Below are positions 1-6,270 of a stretch of 7,943 bases of DNA, piece by piece (the first letter of the stretch is position 1; each line of letters opens with the position of its first letter). The position numbers and the translations under genes were made by a program. The DNA is from JAWXBK01 sp034439975 (GTDB lineage: Bacteria > Pseudomonadota > Alphaproteobacteria > Dongiales > Dongiaceae). A model generated the notes under the pieces. It saw only the letters and a list, made by a program, of their open reading frames with translations. It made no database searches and had not been told where the DNA came from. The DNA lies in assembly GCA_034439975.1 (NCBI GenBank), contig JAWXBK010000031.1, forward strand, positions 1 through 7,943, given 5' to 3'.

Positions 1-111
1 GGGCAGCCCGACGATCGCGAAGCCGGGGATGCCGTTGGCGATCTGCACCTGCACATCGACCGGCAGCACGTCGATGCCCTGGAAGGTAACCGTCCTGACC
101 CGCGCAACCAT
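1..111 (-). CDS. comM: ComM/YifB family Mg-chelatase-like AAA+ ATPase, N-terminal fragment
   Basis: The 5' end of a minus-strand gene that leaves the window at base 1; only the first 37 codons are visible. The translation begins MVARVRTVTFQGIDVLPVDV and continues through QIANGIPGFAIVGLP. This closely matches the conserved start of YifB/ComM proteins, the Lon-S5-like domain that precedes the AAA+ Mg-chelatase module. In naturally transformable bacteria ComM is a hexameric helicase that promotes branch migration during recombination of incoming DNA; the gene is widespread in proteobacteria. Start choice: an in-frame ATG also lies at 120, but the Shine-Dalgarno GGGAG (complement of 122-126) is 1 nt from that ATG and 10 nt from the ATG at 111, and family members usually begin MVARV. 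The ATPase motifs are outside the window, so integrity cannot be judged. Confidence 0.88.
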   Translation of the reverse strand, partial: MVARVRTVTFQGIDVLPVDVQVQIANGIPGFAIVGLP

Positions 112-147
112 CGCGACCATGCTCCCGTTCGGACCAAACCGGGAACG

Positions 148-176
148 ATCTTAGGTTGATCGTTTAATAACATCAA
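148..176 (-). promoter_or_regulatory. Candidate sigma70-type promoter for comM
   Basis: On the minus strand TTGATG (complement of 171-176) is followed after 17 nt by TAAGAT (complement of 148-153), each close to the TTGACA and TATAAT consensus. The region is the most AT-rich stretch in the window. Transcription would start near 141, giving a leader of about 30 nt that contains the GGGAG ribosome-binding site. A GTTGAT/ATCAAC inverted repeat (155-160 and 176-181) overlaps the elements and could be an operator, but it is short. This is a consensus match only. Confidence 0.4.
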
Positions 177-208
177 TCAACTAAAACGGGTCTTCATGGA
201 GACGGCGA

Positions 209-246
209 CGTCCGGTCCTGGCTGACGCGCGTCCGGTCGAACCGGA
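209..246. repeat. Short direct repeat CGTCCGGTC with adjoining 6-bp hairpin
   Basis: The nonamer CGTCCGGTC occurs at 209-217 and again at 230-238, start to start 21 bp, which is two helical turns. The second copy runs into an inverted repeat TCCGGT-CGA-ACCGGA at 232-246. The element lies just downstream of the metallophosphoesterase stop codon and upstream of the comM promoter. No T-run follows the hairpin on either strand, so it is not a classical intrinsic terminator. It could be a regulator site, a weak 3'-end hairpin, or chance in GC-rich DNA. Confidence 0.3.
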
Positions 247-267
247 AACTGCCCCCCGCATACGCCG

Positions 268-1146
268 TCAGCGATGCACGGGCTCGCAGTCGGCGCTGCC
301 CGGATCGTAGACATTTCCGTCGGTGGCGATGAAACGCCACGCATAGCCCTCTGCCGACAACTCGAGTTGGAGTACGCCATATTGATTGGTGATAAGCGCG
401 TCGTCGAAGGCGGCTGGCAGCGCCGGTTCGAGATCGCGCCCACCGGTGCCGACGACGAAGCTCCGAACGCCCGTTTCGCTGCGCATGCCCGTTGCATCGA
501 GCAGCGCAATGCGTTCGTAGAAATGATTATGTCCGCTCAGCGTGATCGCCACGCCGCGTTTGGCAAGGATCGCGAATATCTCCTGCGCATGTTCGACATG
601 CGAGCGCTGTTCGGTCGAGAAGGCCGGCCGATGGAAGAAGGCGAGCGTGCAGCGGCCCTCTGCGGCATCGAGGTCGGCGGTCAGCCAACGCTCCAGCGGT
701 GTGCCCGACGTGGCGGCCGCCTCGCTGTCCAGCGCCACGATGTGCCATGCGCCGTAGTCGAAACTGTAGTTGTGGCCGTTCGCGCTGAACCGCGGACCCC
801 AGAACCGGTCATAGCCGCGCGCGTCCGATTTGTAGTCGTGATTGCCGGGCACCGGATAAATCCGGGGAACGACGTCGCCCCAGGCTTGGGCGAAACAATC
901 TCGATATTGCGCAAACGTGCCGGCCGGATAAGCGAGATCGCCCAGGCCAAGGACAATGCCGGATTCCCGAGCGACGATCTGTTCCGTGGCAAGCGCAGGC
1001 GGCCAGGGCTGGCCATTGTCGCAGGTGACGATGTCACCGACCGCGAACAGCGATACGGCGCCCGGCGCCGACATTGCCGATGTCGCGATGACCGCCTGGC
1101 TTGCGAGTCCGACGGCCAGGACGAGAGAAGCGAGTTGCCTCGACAT
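268..1146 (-). CDS. Secreted calcineurin-like metallophosphoesterase, purple acid phosphatase-like
   Basis: A 292-residue protein with a cleavable-looking signal peptide (residues 1 to about 27: MSRQ, a hydrophobic core, then SAMSA), so probably periplasmic or secreted. All calcineurin-like metal-binding motifs are present in order: GD38, GD70LAY73, GNH103D, FFH172RP and GH206NH208. The GDxxY form with its tyrosine is typical of purple acid phosphatases, which hydrolyse phosphomonoesters at a dimetal centre with Fe(III) bound by that tyrosine. The length fits a single-domain small PAP, without the N-terminal fibronectin-like domain of plant enzymes. C42 and C84 could form a disulfide. A strong ribosome-binding site, GGAGG (complement of 1151-1155), lies 4 nt before the ATG. 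The gene diverges from the glycosyltransferase across 194 nt and lies upstream of comM on the same strand, separated by 156 nt. The natural substrate is unknown; phosphate scavenging is an inference. Confidence 0.9.
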   Translation of the reverse strand: MSRQLASLVLAVGLASQAVIATSAMSAPGAVSLFAVGDIVTCDNGQPWPPALATEQIVARESGIVLGLGDLAYPAGTFAQYRDCFAQAWGDVVPRIYPVPGNHDYKSDARGYDRFWGPRFSANGHNYSFDYGAWHIVALDSEAAATSGTPLERWLTADLDAAEGRCTLAFFHRPAFSTEQRSHVEHAQEIFAILAKRGVAITLSGHNHFYERIALLDATGMRSETGVRSFVVGTGGRDLEPALPAAFDDALITNQYGVLQLELSAEGYAWRFIATDGNVYDPGSADCEPVHR

Positions 1147-1340
1147 GGAACCTCCAGCGAATGCCCCCGCATCCCAGGAGAGGATTGCATACCCGGGGCC
1201 TCATCGTATCGGTGGAAAGAGGCGAGGCGGTCTGCTGGTCCGTCCGCTGGAAATCGCCCCCGGCCGCACCGAAATGAAGGCGAGCCCGCGAGATCGAAGG
1301 CCCCGTCGCTCTCCTTGCGGGTGAGGACTAGAATAAACGC
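1147..1340. other. Divergent intergenic region between the metallophosphoesterase and glycosyltransferase genes
   Basis: This 194-nt stretch must hold the promoters for both divergent genes. Apart from the metallophosphoesterase Shine-Dalgarno at 1151-1155, I find no confident -35/-10 pair on either strand. The best plus-strand -10-like hexamer is TAGAAT at 1329-1334, only 6 nt before the glycosyltransferase ATG, and it has no good -35. No long inverted repeat, tRNA-like structure or small ORF with a ribosome-binding site was seen. Confidence 0.5.
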
Positions 1341-2504
1341 ATGGCCCCGCGCCGGTTCTCGGTCGTCTTTCTCGATGTACATCCCTGGGACTATCACGCG
1401 GGGACGCCTTGGCTGCGGCCGCTCGGCGGCACCCAGTCGGCGGCCTGCTATCTGGCGTCGGCGCTTGCCGCGCGCGGCCATCGGGTCGCGCTTTCCACCC
1501 ATACGACCGAACCGGGCACCCATCGCGGCGTCGAATGCGTAGGGCCGATTCCCGGGCGCGACGTCAACTGGCTCGGCCGGTTCGAAATCGTCGTCGTGCT
1601 CGGCACCGGCGAGGCGACGCAACTGCGAATGGCGCTGCCGCCGACCAGCCGGCTGGTGCTGTGGACCGGCTTCGCGCCCAATCTCAAAATCATGCAGCAT
1701 CTCGCCGATCGCGCCGAACAGGCGGGGTGGGACGGCTTCGCCTTCTGCTCGATCTGGCAGCAATGCCGCTATCGCAACGAATTCGATCTGCCGGCCGATA
1801 AATGCCGCGTGCTGCGCTATGGTGCGGCCCCGCCCTTCATTGAGCTGCCCGCGGAACCGCGCACACCGCCGCGTGCACCTTTGTTCCTGCAGACCAGCGC
1901 GCCGGAGCGCGGGCTCTTTCTGTTGCTCGATGCCTGGCCGGCGATCCGGGCTTCGCTGCCCGGCGCCCGGCTGGTCATCACCTCGAGCCAGCAGCCCTAT
2001 TTCATCGACGAGGCGGCCGACCGGTATCGCACACTCTATGGCCGCGCCCGCGCGATGGAAGGGGTCGCCTATGTCGGCGGGCTGGCGCAGCCCGATCTCG
2101 CCGATCTCGCGTTGCGCGCGGACGGGCTGCTTTACCCCTGCATCTTCCCCGAAACCGGCTGTATCGCCGCGATCGAGGCGATGGCCGCCGGATTGCGCGT
2201 CGTCACAACCACCATGTCGGTGCTGCCGGAAACATGCGCCGGCTTTGCCGCCCTGGTTCCGCGCGACGAGCCGCCGGTTCTCGTCCGAAACTTCGCCGCC
2301 GCCGTGATCGCCGACTGGCAGCGTTCCGTGGCGCAATCCGATGCGTTCCGCGCCGCGCGCCTCGAACAGATGCGCTTCATGCGCGCGGTCCATGACTGGA
2401 ACCGGATCGCGGGCGACTGGGCGCTCTGGCTTGCGATACTGGCGGCGGGGCAGAATGCACCGATGCACGCGACCGGCACTGAACGAGCGGGGCCCTCATC
2501 GTGA
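1341..2504 (+). CDS. GT4-type glycosyltransferase (GT-B fold)
   Basis: A 387-residue protein with the layout of a retaining GT-B glycosyltransferase. The N-terminal Rossmann half starts with beta-strand FSVVFLDVHPW and the loop PLGG30TQ, followed by a helix and the strand RVALSTHT, as in GT4 enzymes that bind the acceptor there. The C-terminal half (from about residue 180) contains the donor-binding signature PE271TGCIAAIE279AMAAG, a clear E-x7-E motif for nucleotide-sugar binding. There is no signal peptide or membrane helix, so it is cytosolic. The start is fixed by an in-frame TAG at 1329-1331; the ATG at 1341 is the first codon available. The Shine-Dalgarno is weak (GAGGA at 1323-1327, about 13 nt away). 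The stop overlaps the next gene's GTG by four bases (GTGA), so the two are probably translationally coupled. Donor sugar and acceptor cannot be predicted. Confidence 0.87.
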   Translation: MAPRRFSVVFLDVHPWDYHAGTPWLRPLGGTQSAACYLASALAARGHRVALSTHTTEPGTHRGVECVGPIPGRDVNWLGRFEIVVVLGTGEATQLRMALPPTSRLVLWTGFAPNLKIMQHLADRAEQAGWDGFAFCSIWQQCRYRNEFDLPADKCRVLRYGAAPPFIELPAEPRTPPRAPLFLQTSAPERGLFLLLDAWPAIRASLPGARLVITSSQQPYFIDEAADRYRTLYGRARAMEGVAYVGGLAQPDLADLALRADGLLYPCIFPETGCIAAIEAMAAGLRVVTTTMSVLPETCAGFAALVPRDEPPVLVRNFAAAVIADWQRSVAQSDAFRAARLEQMRFMRAVHDWNRIAGDWALWLAILAAGQNAPMHATGTERAGPSS

Positions 2505-3400
2505 CCGACCCATCGCCAATCGATACCAGGCGGACATTGTCCGTCCCCGGCATCGGCGATCCCACTCTCGTGCTTACCCCGACGCGGCAGGGTCTCTATC
2601 TCTGCAACCGGTTCGACATTCTCGGCTTCGCGCTGATCGAGCACGGTGAATGGGCCGAGCCGGAAGTCGCCGTGGTGACGGCCCTGCTGCGGCCGGGCGA
2701 TGTGGTGATCGAATGTGGCGCCCATATCGGGACGCTCACCATTCCGATGGCGCGCGCGATCGCCCCGGGCGGCGCGGTGCACGCGTTCGAAGCGCAGCCC
2801 TATTTCGCACGGCTGCTCGATGCCAATCTGGCGCTCAACGGGATGGCCGATGTCGTGATGCGCAATGTCGTCGTCAGTGGCGCATCCGGCACGATCCGGC
2901 TGCCGCCGGTGACGTACGACAAGTCGGTGAATTATGCCGGTCTCTCTTTCGCCAGCCTGCCGACCGACGGCAGCGGTGTCGGAAAGCCGATCCCGATGCG
3001 CACGCTCGACCAGATCTGCGCGCGCTTCGATCGGCTGAATCTCATCAAGCTCGATATCGAGGACATGGAGCCCGCTGCGCTGGCGGGCGCCGCGACCCTG
3101 TTCGACCGATTTCGGCCGATCGTCTATTGCAAGATACGAAGGCCCACGGCATTCGCGCAGGTGCGCGATTTTCTGACGACGCGCGGTTACCGGCTTTACT
3201 GGCACATCTTTCCCCACTACCGCGCCGATAATTATCGCGGCAATCCAGTCAACCGCTTCGGTGTGCAGGGCGACGTCAATCTGCTGGCGCTGCCGCCGGG
3301 CAAGAACAGCGCATCGCCCGGACTGCCGCCGGCGACCGACTTCGCCGAGGTCGAGCGGATCAGCCCGGGCATCCTTGGGCCCGCGACGTCACCGCGTTGA
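2501..3400 (+). CDS. FkbM-family SAM-dependent methyltransferase
   Basis: A 299-residue class I methyltransferase. Motif I is VVIECGAHIGTL at residues 68-79 (family form VDVGANIG), with the SAM-contacting acidic segment AFEAQP and the LDANLALNG helix following. The family's second signature appears as RTLDQI, then LIKLD185IE187DME190; most FkbM proteins have DxEGxE, so D188 replaces a usual glycine. A late NLLALP strand closes the fold. FkbM enzymes O-methylate hydroxyls, as in FK506 biosynthesis, and many bacterial relatives sit beside glycosyltransferases and act on sugars. The GTG start at 2501 is embedded in the glycosyltransferase stop (GTGA); a GC-rich GAGCGGGG at 2484-2491 is the only possible ribosome-binding site, which favours coupling. 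No membrane segment is visible. The family call is firm; the substrate is inferred from its partner to be a glycan or glycoside. Confidence 0.88.
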   Translation: MTDPSPIDTRRTLSVPGIGDPTLVLTPTRQGLYLCNRFDILGFALIEHGEWAEPEVAVVTALLRPGDVVIECGAHIGTLTIPMARAIAPGGAVHAFEAQPYFARLLDANLALNGMADVVMRNVVVSGASGTIRLPPVTYDKSVNYAGLSFASLPTDGSGVGKPIPMRTLDQICARFDRLNLIKLDIEDMEPAALAGAATLFDRFRPIVYCKIRRPTAFAQVRDFLTTRGYRLYWHIFPHYRADNYRGNPVNRFGVQGDVNLLALPPGKNSASPGLPPATDFAEVERISPGILGPATSPR

Positions 3401-3501
3401 AACGCGCAACGCAACCTGCCCGATGCGGCCCGGTCCGGTCGTCGAGATTGCGATGACTGTGCCCACATCCCTTGACGGTGCGCCGCTCGTTCCGGCCCGC
3501 C

Positions 3502-4419
3502 ATGTTTGAGCGCGCGGTACCCGGCGTCGATCGCCCGCTCACCGGCGCGCTGTTGATGATCCTGTCGGTCTTCCTCTTCGCCACCATGGACATGCTGGTG
3601 AAACTCGCCGCCGAACATCATCCGATCGGGCAGATCATATTCTTCCGCAACATCGTCGCGTTCCTGCCGCTCTCGTTCTTCATCCTGCAGGCCGGCGGTA
3701 TTTCTGTCCTGCGCACGCGGCGGCTAGGCGGTCATCTGCTGCGTTCCTGTTTCGGCCTTGCGGCGATGGTCTGCTTCTTCATTTCGTACAAGCTGCTGCC
3801 GCTCGGCGAAGCGGTCGCGCTCGGCATGGTCGGACCTCTGTTCATCACGGCGCTCTCGGTGCCGCTGCTCGCCGAGAAAGTCGGCATCCGGCGCTGGAGC
3901 GCGGTCATCGTCGGTTTCGTCGGCGTGCTGGTCATGACCCGGCCGGGCAGCGGCATCTTCGATCCCGCGGCGTTGATCCCGCTGGTTGGCGCCTTCTTTC
4001 TCGCGCTCGCGATGATCATGATCCGGCGCCTTGCCCACTCGGAGCATTCGGCGACCATCGTTTTCTATTTCACCGTCACCGCAACCCTGGCCTCGGCCGC
4101 AAGCCTGCCCTGGCAGTGGGCGACGCCGGACCTCGCCGGGATTGTGCTGCTGGTGTCGATCGGGCTGATCGGCGGTGTCGCACAATTCGCGATGACGCAG
4201 GCCTTCCGCCAGGCGCCCGCCGCCCTGGTCGCGCCGCTCGAATATCTCGCGCTGGTCTTTGCCATGCTGTACGGGCTGTGGATCTGGCGGGAGTATCCCG
4301 ATCTGTTTCTCGGCATCGGCGCGGCCATCGTCGTCGCGGCCGGCCTCTATATCCTGCACCGCGAGACGGTGCTTGCCCGCGCGCGCGGCCGGGCCAGCCG
4401 GGTGGCAAAGGGCCCCTAA
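3502..4419 (+). CDS. DMT-superfamily transporter with two EamA domains
   Basis: A membrane protein of about 305 residues with ten predicted helices in two EamA repeats. The first starts near residue 14 (GALLMILSVFLFATMDMLVK, then QIIFFRNIVAFLPL). The second starts near residue 149 (ALIPLVGAFFLALAMIMIRR, through the C-terminal GIGAAIVVAAGLYIL helix). The PLGEAVALGMVGPLF and PAALVAPLEYLALVFAMLYG segments are characteristic of drug/metabolite transporters with the EamA fold. The C-terminus is short and basic, probably cytoplasmic. Relatives carry amino acids, nucleotide derivatives, SAM or riboflavin, and the substrate cannot be told here. Start is uncertain: I prefer ATG 3502, but TTG 3472 and GTG 3478 are in frame upstream and none has a good ribosome-binding site. 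It follows the methyltransferase by about 100 nt on the same strand and could export a modified metabolite or import a precursor. Confidence 0.88.
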   Translation: MFERAVPGVDRPLTGALLMILSVFLFATMDMLVKLAAEHHPIGQIIFFRNIVAFLPLSFFILQAGGISVLRTRRLGGHLLRSCFGLAAMVCFFISYKLLPLGEAVALGMVGPLFITALSVPLLAEKVGIRRWSAVIVGFVGVLVMTRPGSGIFDPAALIPLVGAFFLALAMIMIRRLAHSEHSATIVFYFTVTATLASAASLPWQWATPDLAGIVLLVSIGLIGGVAQFAMTQAFRQAPAALVAPLEYLALVFAMLYGLWIWREYPDLFLGIGAAIVVAAGLYILHRETVLARARGRASRVAKGP

Positions 4420-4423
4420 GCGG

Positions 4424-4453
4424 TTGACGCCGCGGCCCGGCTCCCGGCTCAAT
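4424..4453 (+). promoter_or_regulatory. Weak candidate promoter before the sulfotransferase gene
   Basis: TTGACG at 4424-4429 is a good -35 match. The corresponding -10 after 18 nt is CTCAAT (4448-4453), which matches TATAAT at only three positions. It lies in the 67-nt gap between the transporter and the sulfotransferase gene. It could give the latter its own transcript, but read-through from upstream is equally possible. Confidence 0.22.
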
Positions 4454-4457
4454 GTGC

Positions 4458-4490
4458 AGGGGGAGTGACTGCATGATTCGCCGTCCATGA
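4458..4490 (+). promoter_or_regulatory. Five-codon leader ORF with strong Shine-Dalgarno, overlapping the sulfotransferase start
   Basis: The near-perfect ribosome-binding site AGGGGGAG at 4458-4465 lies 7 nt before an ATG at 4473, not before the sulfotransferase ATG at 4487, which is 21 nt away and in a different frame. From 4473 the reading is M-I-R-R-P-stop; the TGA at 4488-4490 overlaps the sulfotransferase start as ATGA. Ribosomes loaded at 4473 would end exactly on the downstream start, the usual geometry of translational coupling. An in-frame TGA at 4466 rules out an upstream ATG, GTG or TTG start for the main gene. The arrangement is directly visible; its function is inferred. Confidence 0.45.
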
Positions 4491-6217
4491 CCGAAGAAAA
4501 TCCGGAAACCGCAACGGCGGCGAAGCCGCGCCCGCGCCGCAGCGTCGAGGATCTGCTCGCCGAGGGCGATGCGGCGCTGGCCCGGCGCGACGGCGCTGCC
4601 GCGGTCGCCACCTTCCGCAAGATGGCAATCCTGCTGCCGAACGACTGGCGCGGCCATGAACGGCTCGCGCATGTGATGCGGCGCATCGGCCGATTCGACG
4701 ATGCGCTGAAATCGGTAGAGCGCGCCCATGAACTCGCCCCCGACGAGCCGCGCGTGCTGGCCGAGACCGGCTATTGCCGCCGGCTGCTCGGCCGCGGCGA
4801 CGCGATCGAGTGCTTGCATCGCGCGACCGAGCTTGCGCCGGATGTGGCCGACTATCATTCCTGGCTCGCCGATGCGTATTGGGACACGCACCGTCATCCC
4901 AAGCAGGCTGTCGCCAGTTATCGCCGCGCGCTCGAGCTCGATCCGCAAAATCCCCAGCGCATGATCCGTTTCGCCGGCATCCTTGCGGCGACCGGGCGGA
5001 CCAAGGAGGCGGCGCCCATCTTCGACCGCGCGACAACGCTCGCGCCCAATTCGCTCGAAGTCTGGATCGCGCGCGCCCGTTTCGCGCAGATCGTCGGCCG
5101 CATGGATGAGGCGAAGGATGCCTGGCGGCGCGTGATCGACATCGCGCCGGACAGTTCCGATGCGCTGGTCGTTCTTGCCGCGCAGTTTCCCGAAGCGGTC
5201 GACGAAGCGATGCGGCTGCGTGCGGAAGCGCTCGCGGTCGCCCCGCAGAACGGCGCGCGCAGCCGCCGCCAGTTGCACTTCGCCCTTTATTCGCTCGACC
5301 GGCATCGCGGCGAACCGGCCAGCGCGTTCGAGCATCTGCGCGAAGCGAACCGGCTGCGCCGCGACGAACTGAATGCGCAGAACCGGGGTTACGATCATCC
5401 GAGCCGCGAGCATTATTTCGACCGCATCGTCGAGACTTTCAATCGCGCCTTCTTCGAACGATGCCGCGACTGGGGCGATCCGTCCGACCGGCCGATCTTC
5501 ATTCTCGGCATGCCGCGCTCCGGCACGACCCTGTGCGAGCAGATTCTTGCCAGCCATTCGAAGGTTCATGGTGGCGGCGAACTCGAATCGATCCGCACCG
5601 TCGCGCGGCTGCTGCCGCCGGCGCTCGCGCAGCCGAACGAGAAACCCGGTTCATTTCCCTGGGCGATGGAGCGGCTGTCGCCCGGCGTGACCAGACGCAT
5701 GGCGAAACGCTATCTCGACGAGACGGCCGCGCTATCGAAGCTGCCGCGCATCACCGACAAGATGCCGAGCAACTATGTGCATGTCGGGCTGATCCATCTT
5801 CTGTTCCCGCATGCGCGGATCGTGCATTGCGTGCGCGATCCGATGGACAACGCGCTCTCCTGCTTCGAACAGAATTTCTCGCACCCGACGAGCTGGGCCT
5901 GGGATCTCGACGATATCGGCCATTACTACAATCAGTATCGCCGGCTGATGGCGCATTGGAACGCAACGCTGCCGGGCACGATGCTGGAATTCTCCTACGA
6001 GGCGACGGTGGGCGATTTCGAGCCGATGGCGCGGCGTCTGCTCGAATTCTGCGGTCTCGAATGGGAAGACGCATGCCTCGATTTTCACCGCACCGACCGC
6101 CCGGTGCTGACCGCCAGCAAGGGCCAGGTGCGCCGGCCGATCTATAACAGCTCGGTCGCCAAATGGCGGCGCTTCGAAACCCAGCTCGAGCCGCTCCGGC
6201 TGGCGATCGGCCTTTAG
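4487..6217 (+). CDS. TPR-repeat sulfotransferase fusion protein
   Basis: A 576-residue protein. The N-terminal half (residues about 20-300) consists of six or more tetratricopeptide repeats, recognisable by periodic helices ending in ELAPDEP, ELDPQNP, TLAPNSL and DIAPDSS. The C-terminal half is a PAPS-dependent sulfotransferase of the Sulfotransfer_3 type. The 5'-phosphosulfate loop is FILGMP343RSGTT348, and the 3'-phosphate-binding motif is IVHCVR450DPMDNALS458. Between them are GGGE365LE and TDKMPSNY (423-430). No signal peptide or membrane helix is visible, so it is probably cytosolic, using PAPS to sulfate a partner held by the TPR domain. Length and architecture are normal for the TPR-sulfotransferases common in alphaproteobacteria, most of which have no assigned substrate. 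It is last in the plus-strand block and faces the DUF2147 gene. Sulfate-activation genes are not in the window. Confidence 0.9.
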   Translation: MTEENPETATAAKPRPRRSVEDLLAEGDAALARRDGAAAVATFRKMAILLPNDWRGHERLAHVMRRIGRFDDALKSVERAHELAPDEPRVLAETGYCRRLLGRGDAIECLHRATELAPDVADYHSWLADAYWDTHRHPKQAVASYRRALELDPQNPQRMIRFAGILAATGRTKEAAPIFDRATTLAPNSLEVWIARARFAQIVGRMDEAKDAWRRVIDIAPDSSDALVVLAAQFPEAVDEAMRLRAEALAVAPQNGARSRRQLHFALYSLDRHRGEPASAFEHLREANRLRRDELNAQNRGYDHPSREHYFDRIVETFNRAFFERCRDWGDPSDRPIFILGMPRSGTTLCEQILASHSKVHGGGELESIRTVARLLPPALAQPNEKPGSFPWAMERLSPGVTRRMAKRYLDETAALSKLPRITDKMPSNYVHVGLIHLLFPHARIVHCVRDPMDNALSCFEQNFSHPTSWAWDLDDIGHYYNQYRRLMAHWNATLPGTMLEFSYEATVGDFEPMARRLLEFCGLEWEDACLDFHRTDRPVLTASKGQVRRPIYNSSVAKWRRFETQLEPLRLAIGL

Positions 6218-6270
6218 GCACAAGCCCAAACGGCACCCGTCGCCGTCTCGATCAAAGGGAAGTCAGGGGA
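6218..6270. other. Short convergent gap between sulfotransferase and DUF2147 genes
   Basis: Fifty-three bases separate two convergent stop codons. A shared bidirectional terminator is expected here, but the only visible hairpin is ACGGC-(7 nt)-GCCGT at 6230-6246, with a five-pair stem and no T-tract on either side. Termination here is therefore weak, factor-dependent, or located inside the opposing genes. Confidence 0.3.

Noticed and set aside
274..1542. A 422-codon plus-strand frame antisense to the metallophosphoesterase and running into the glycosyltransferase.
   Set aside because: The metallophosphoesterase has a signal peptide, all metal-binding motifs and a strong SD; the plus frame has none of these.
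681..2468. A 595-codon open frame on the minus strand across the divergent intergenic region and antisense to the glycosyltransferase.
   Set aside because: It is rich in Arg, Gly, Pro, His and Asp with no recognisable fold, and overlaps two genes with clear domains. Long antisense frames are usual in high-GC coding DNA.
3401..3501. TTGACG at 3472 as a -35 element for the transporter gene.
   Set aside because: No acceptable -10 occurs 16-19 nt downstream; the following bases are almost all G and C.
4076..5569. A 497-codon open frame on the minus strand antisense to the transporter and sulfotransferase.
   Set aside because: It has low-complexity Arg-rich composition and no domain, and both genes on the plus strand show full family motifs.
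6230..6246. ACGGC/GCCGT hairpin as an intrinsic terminator between the convergent genes.
   Set aside because: The stem is only five pairs and no T-tract follows on either strand, so it cannot be called a terminator.
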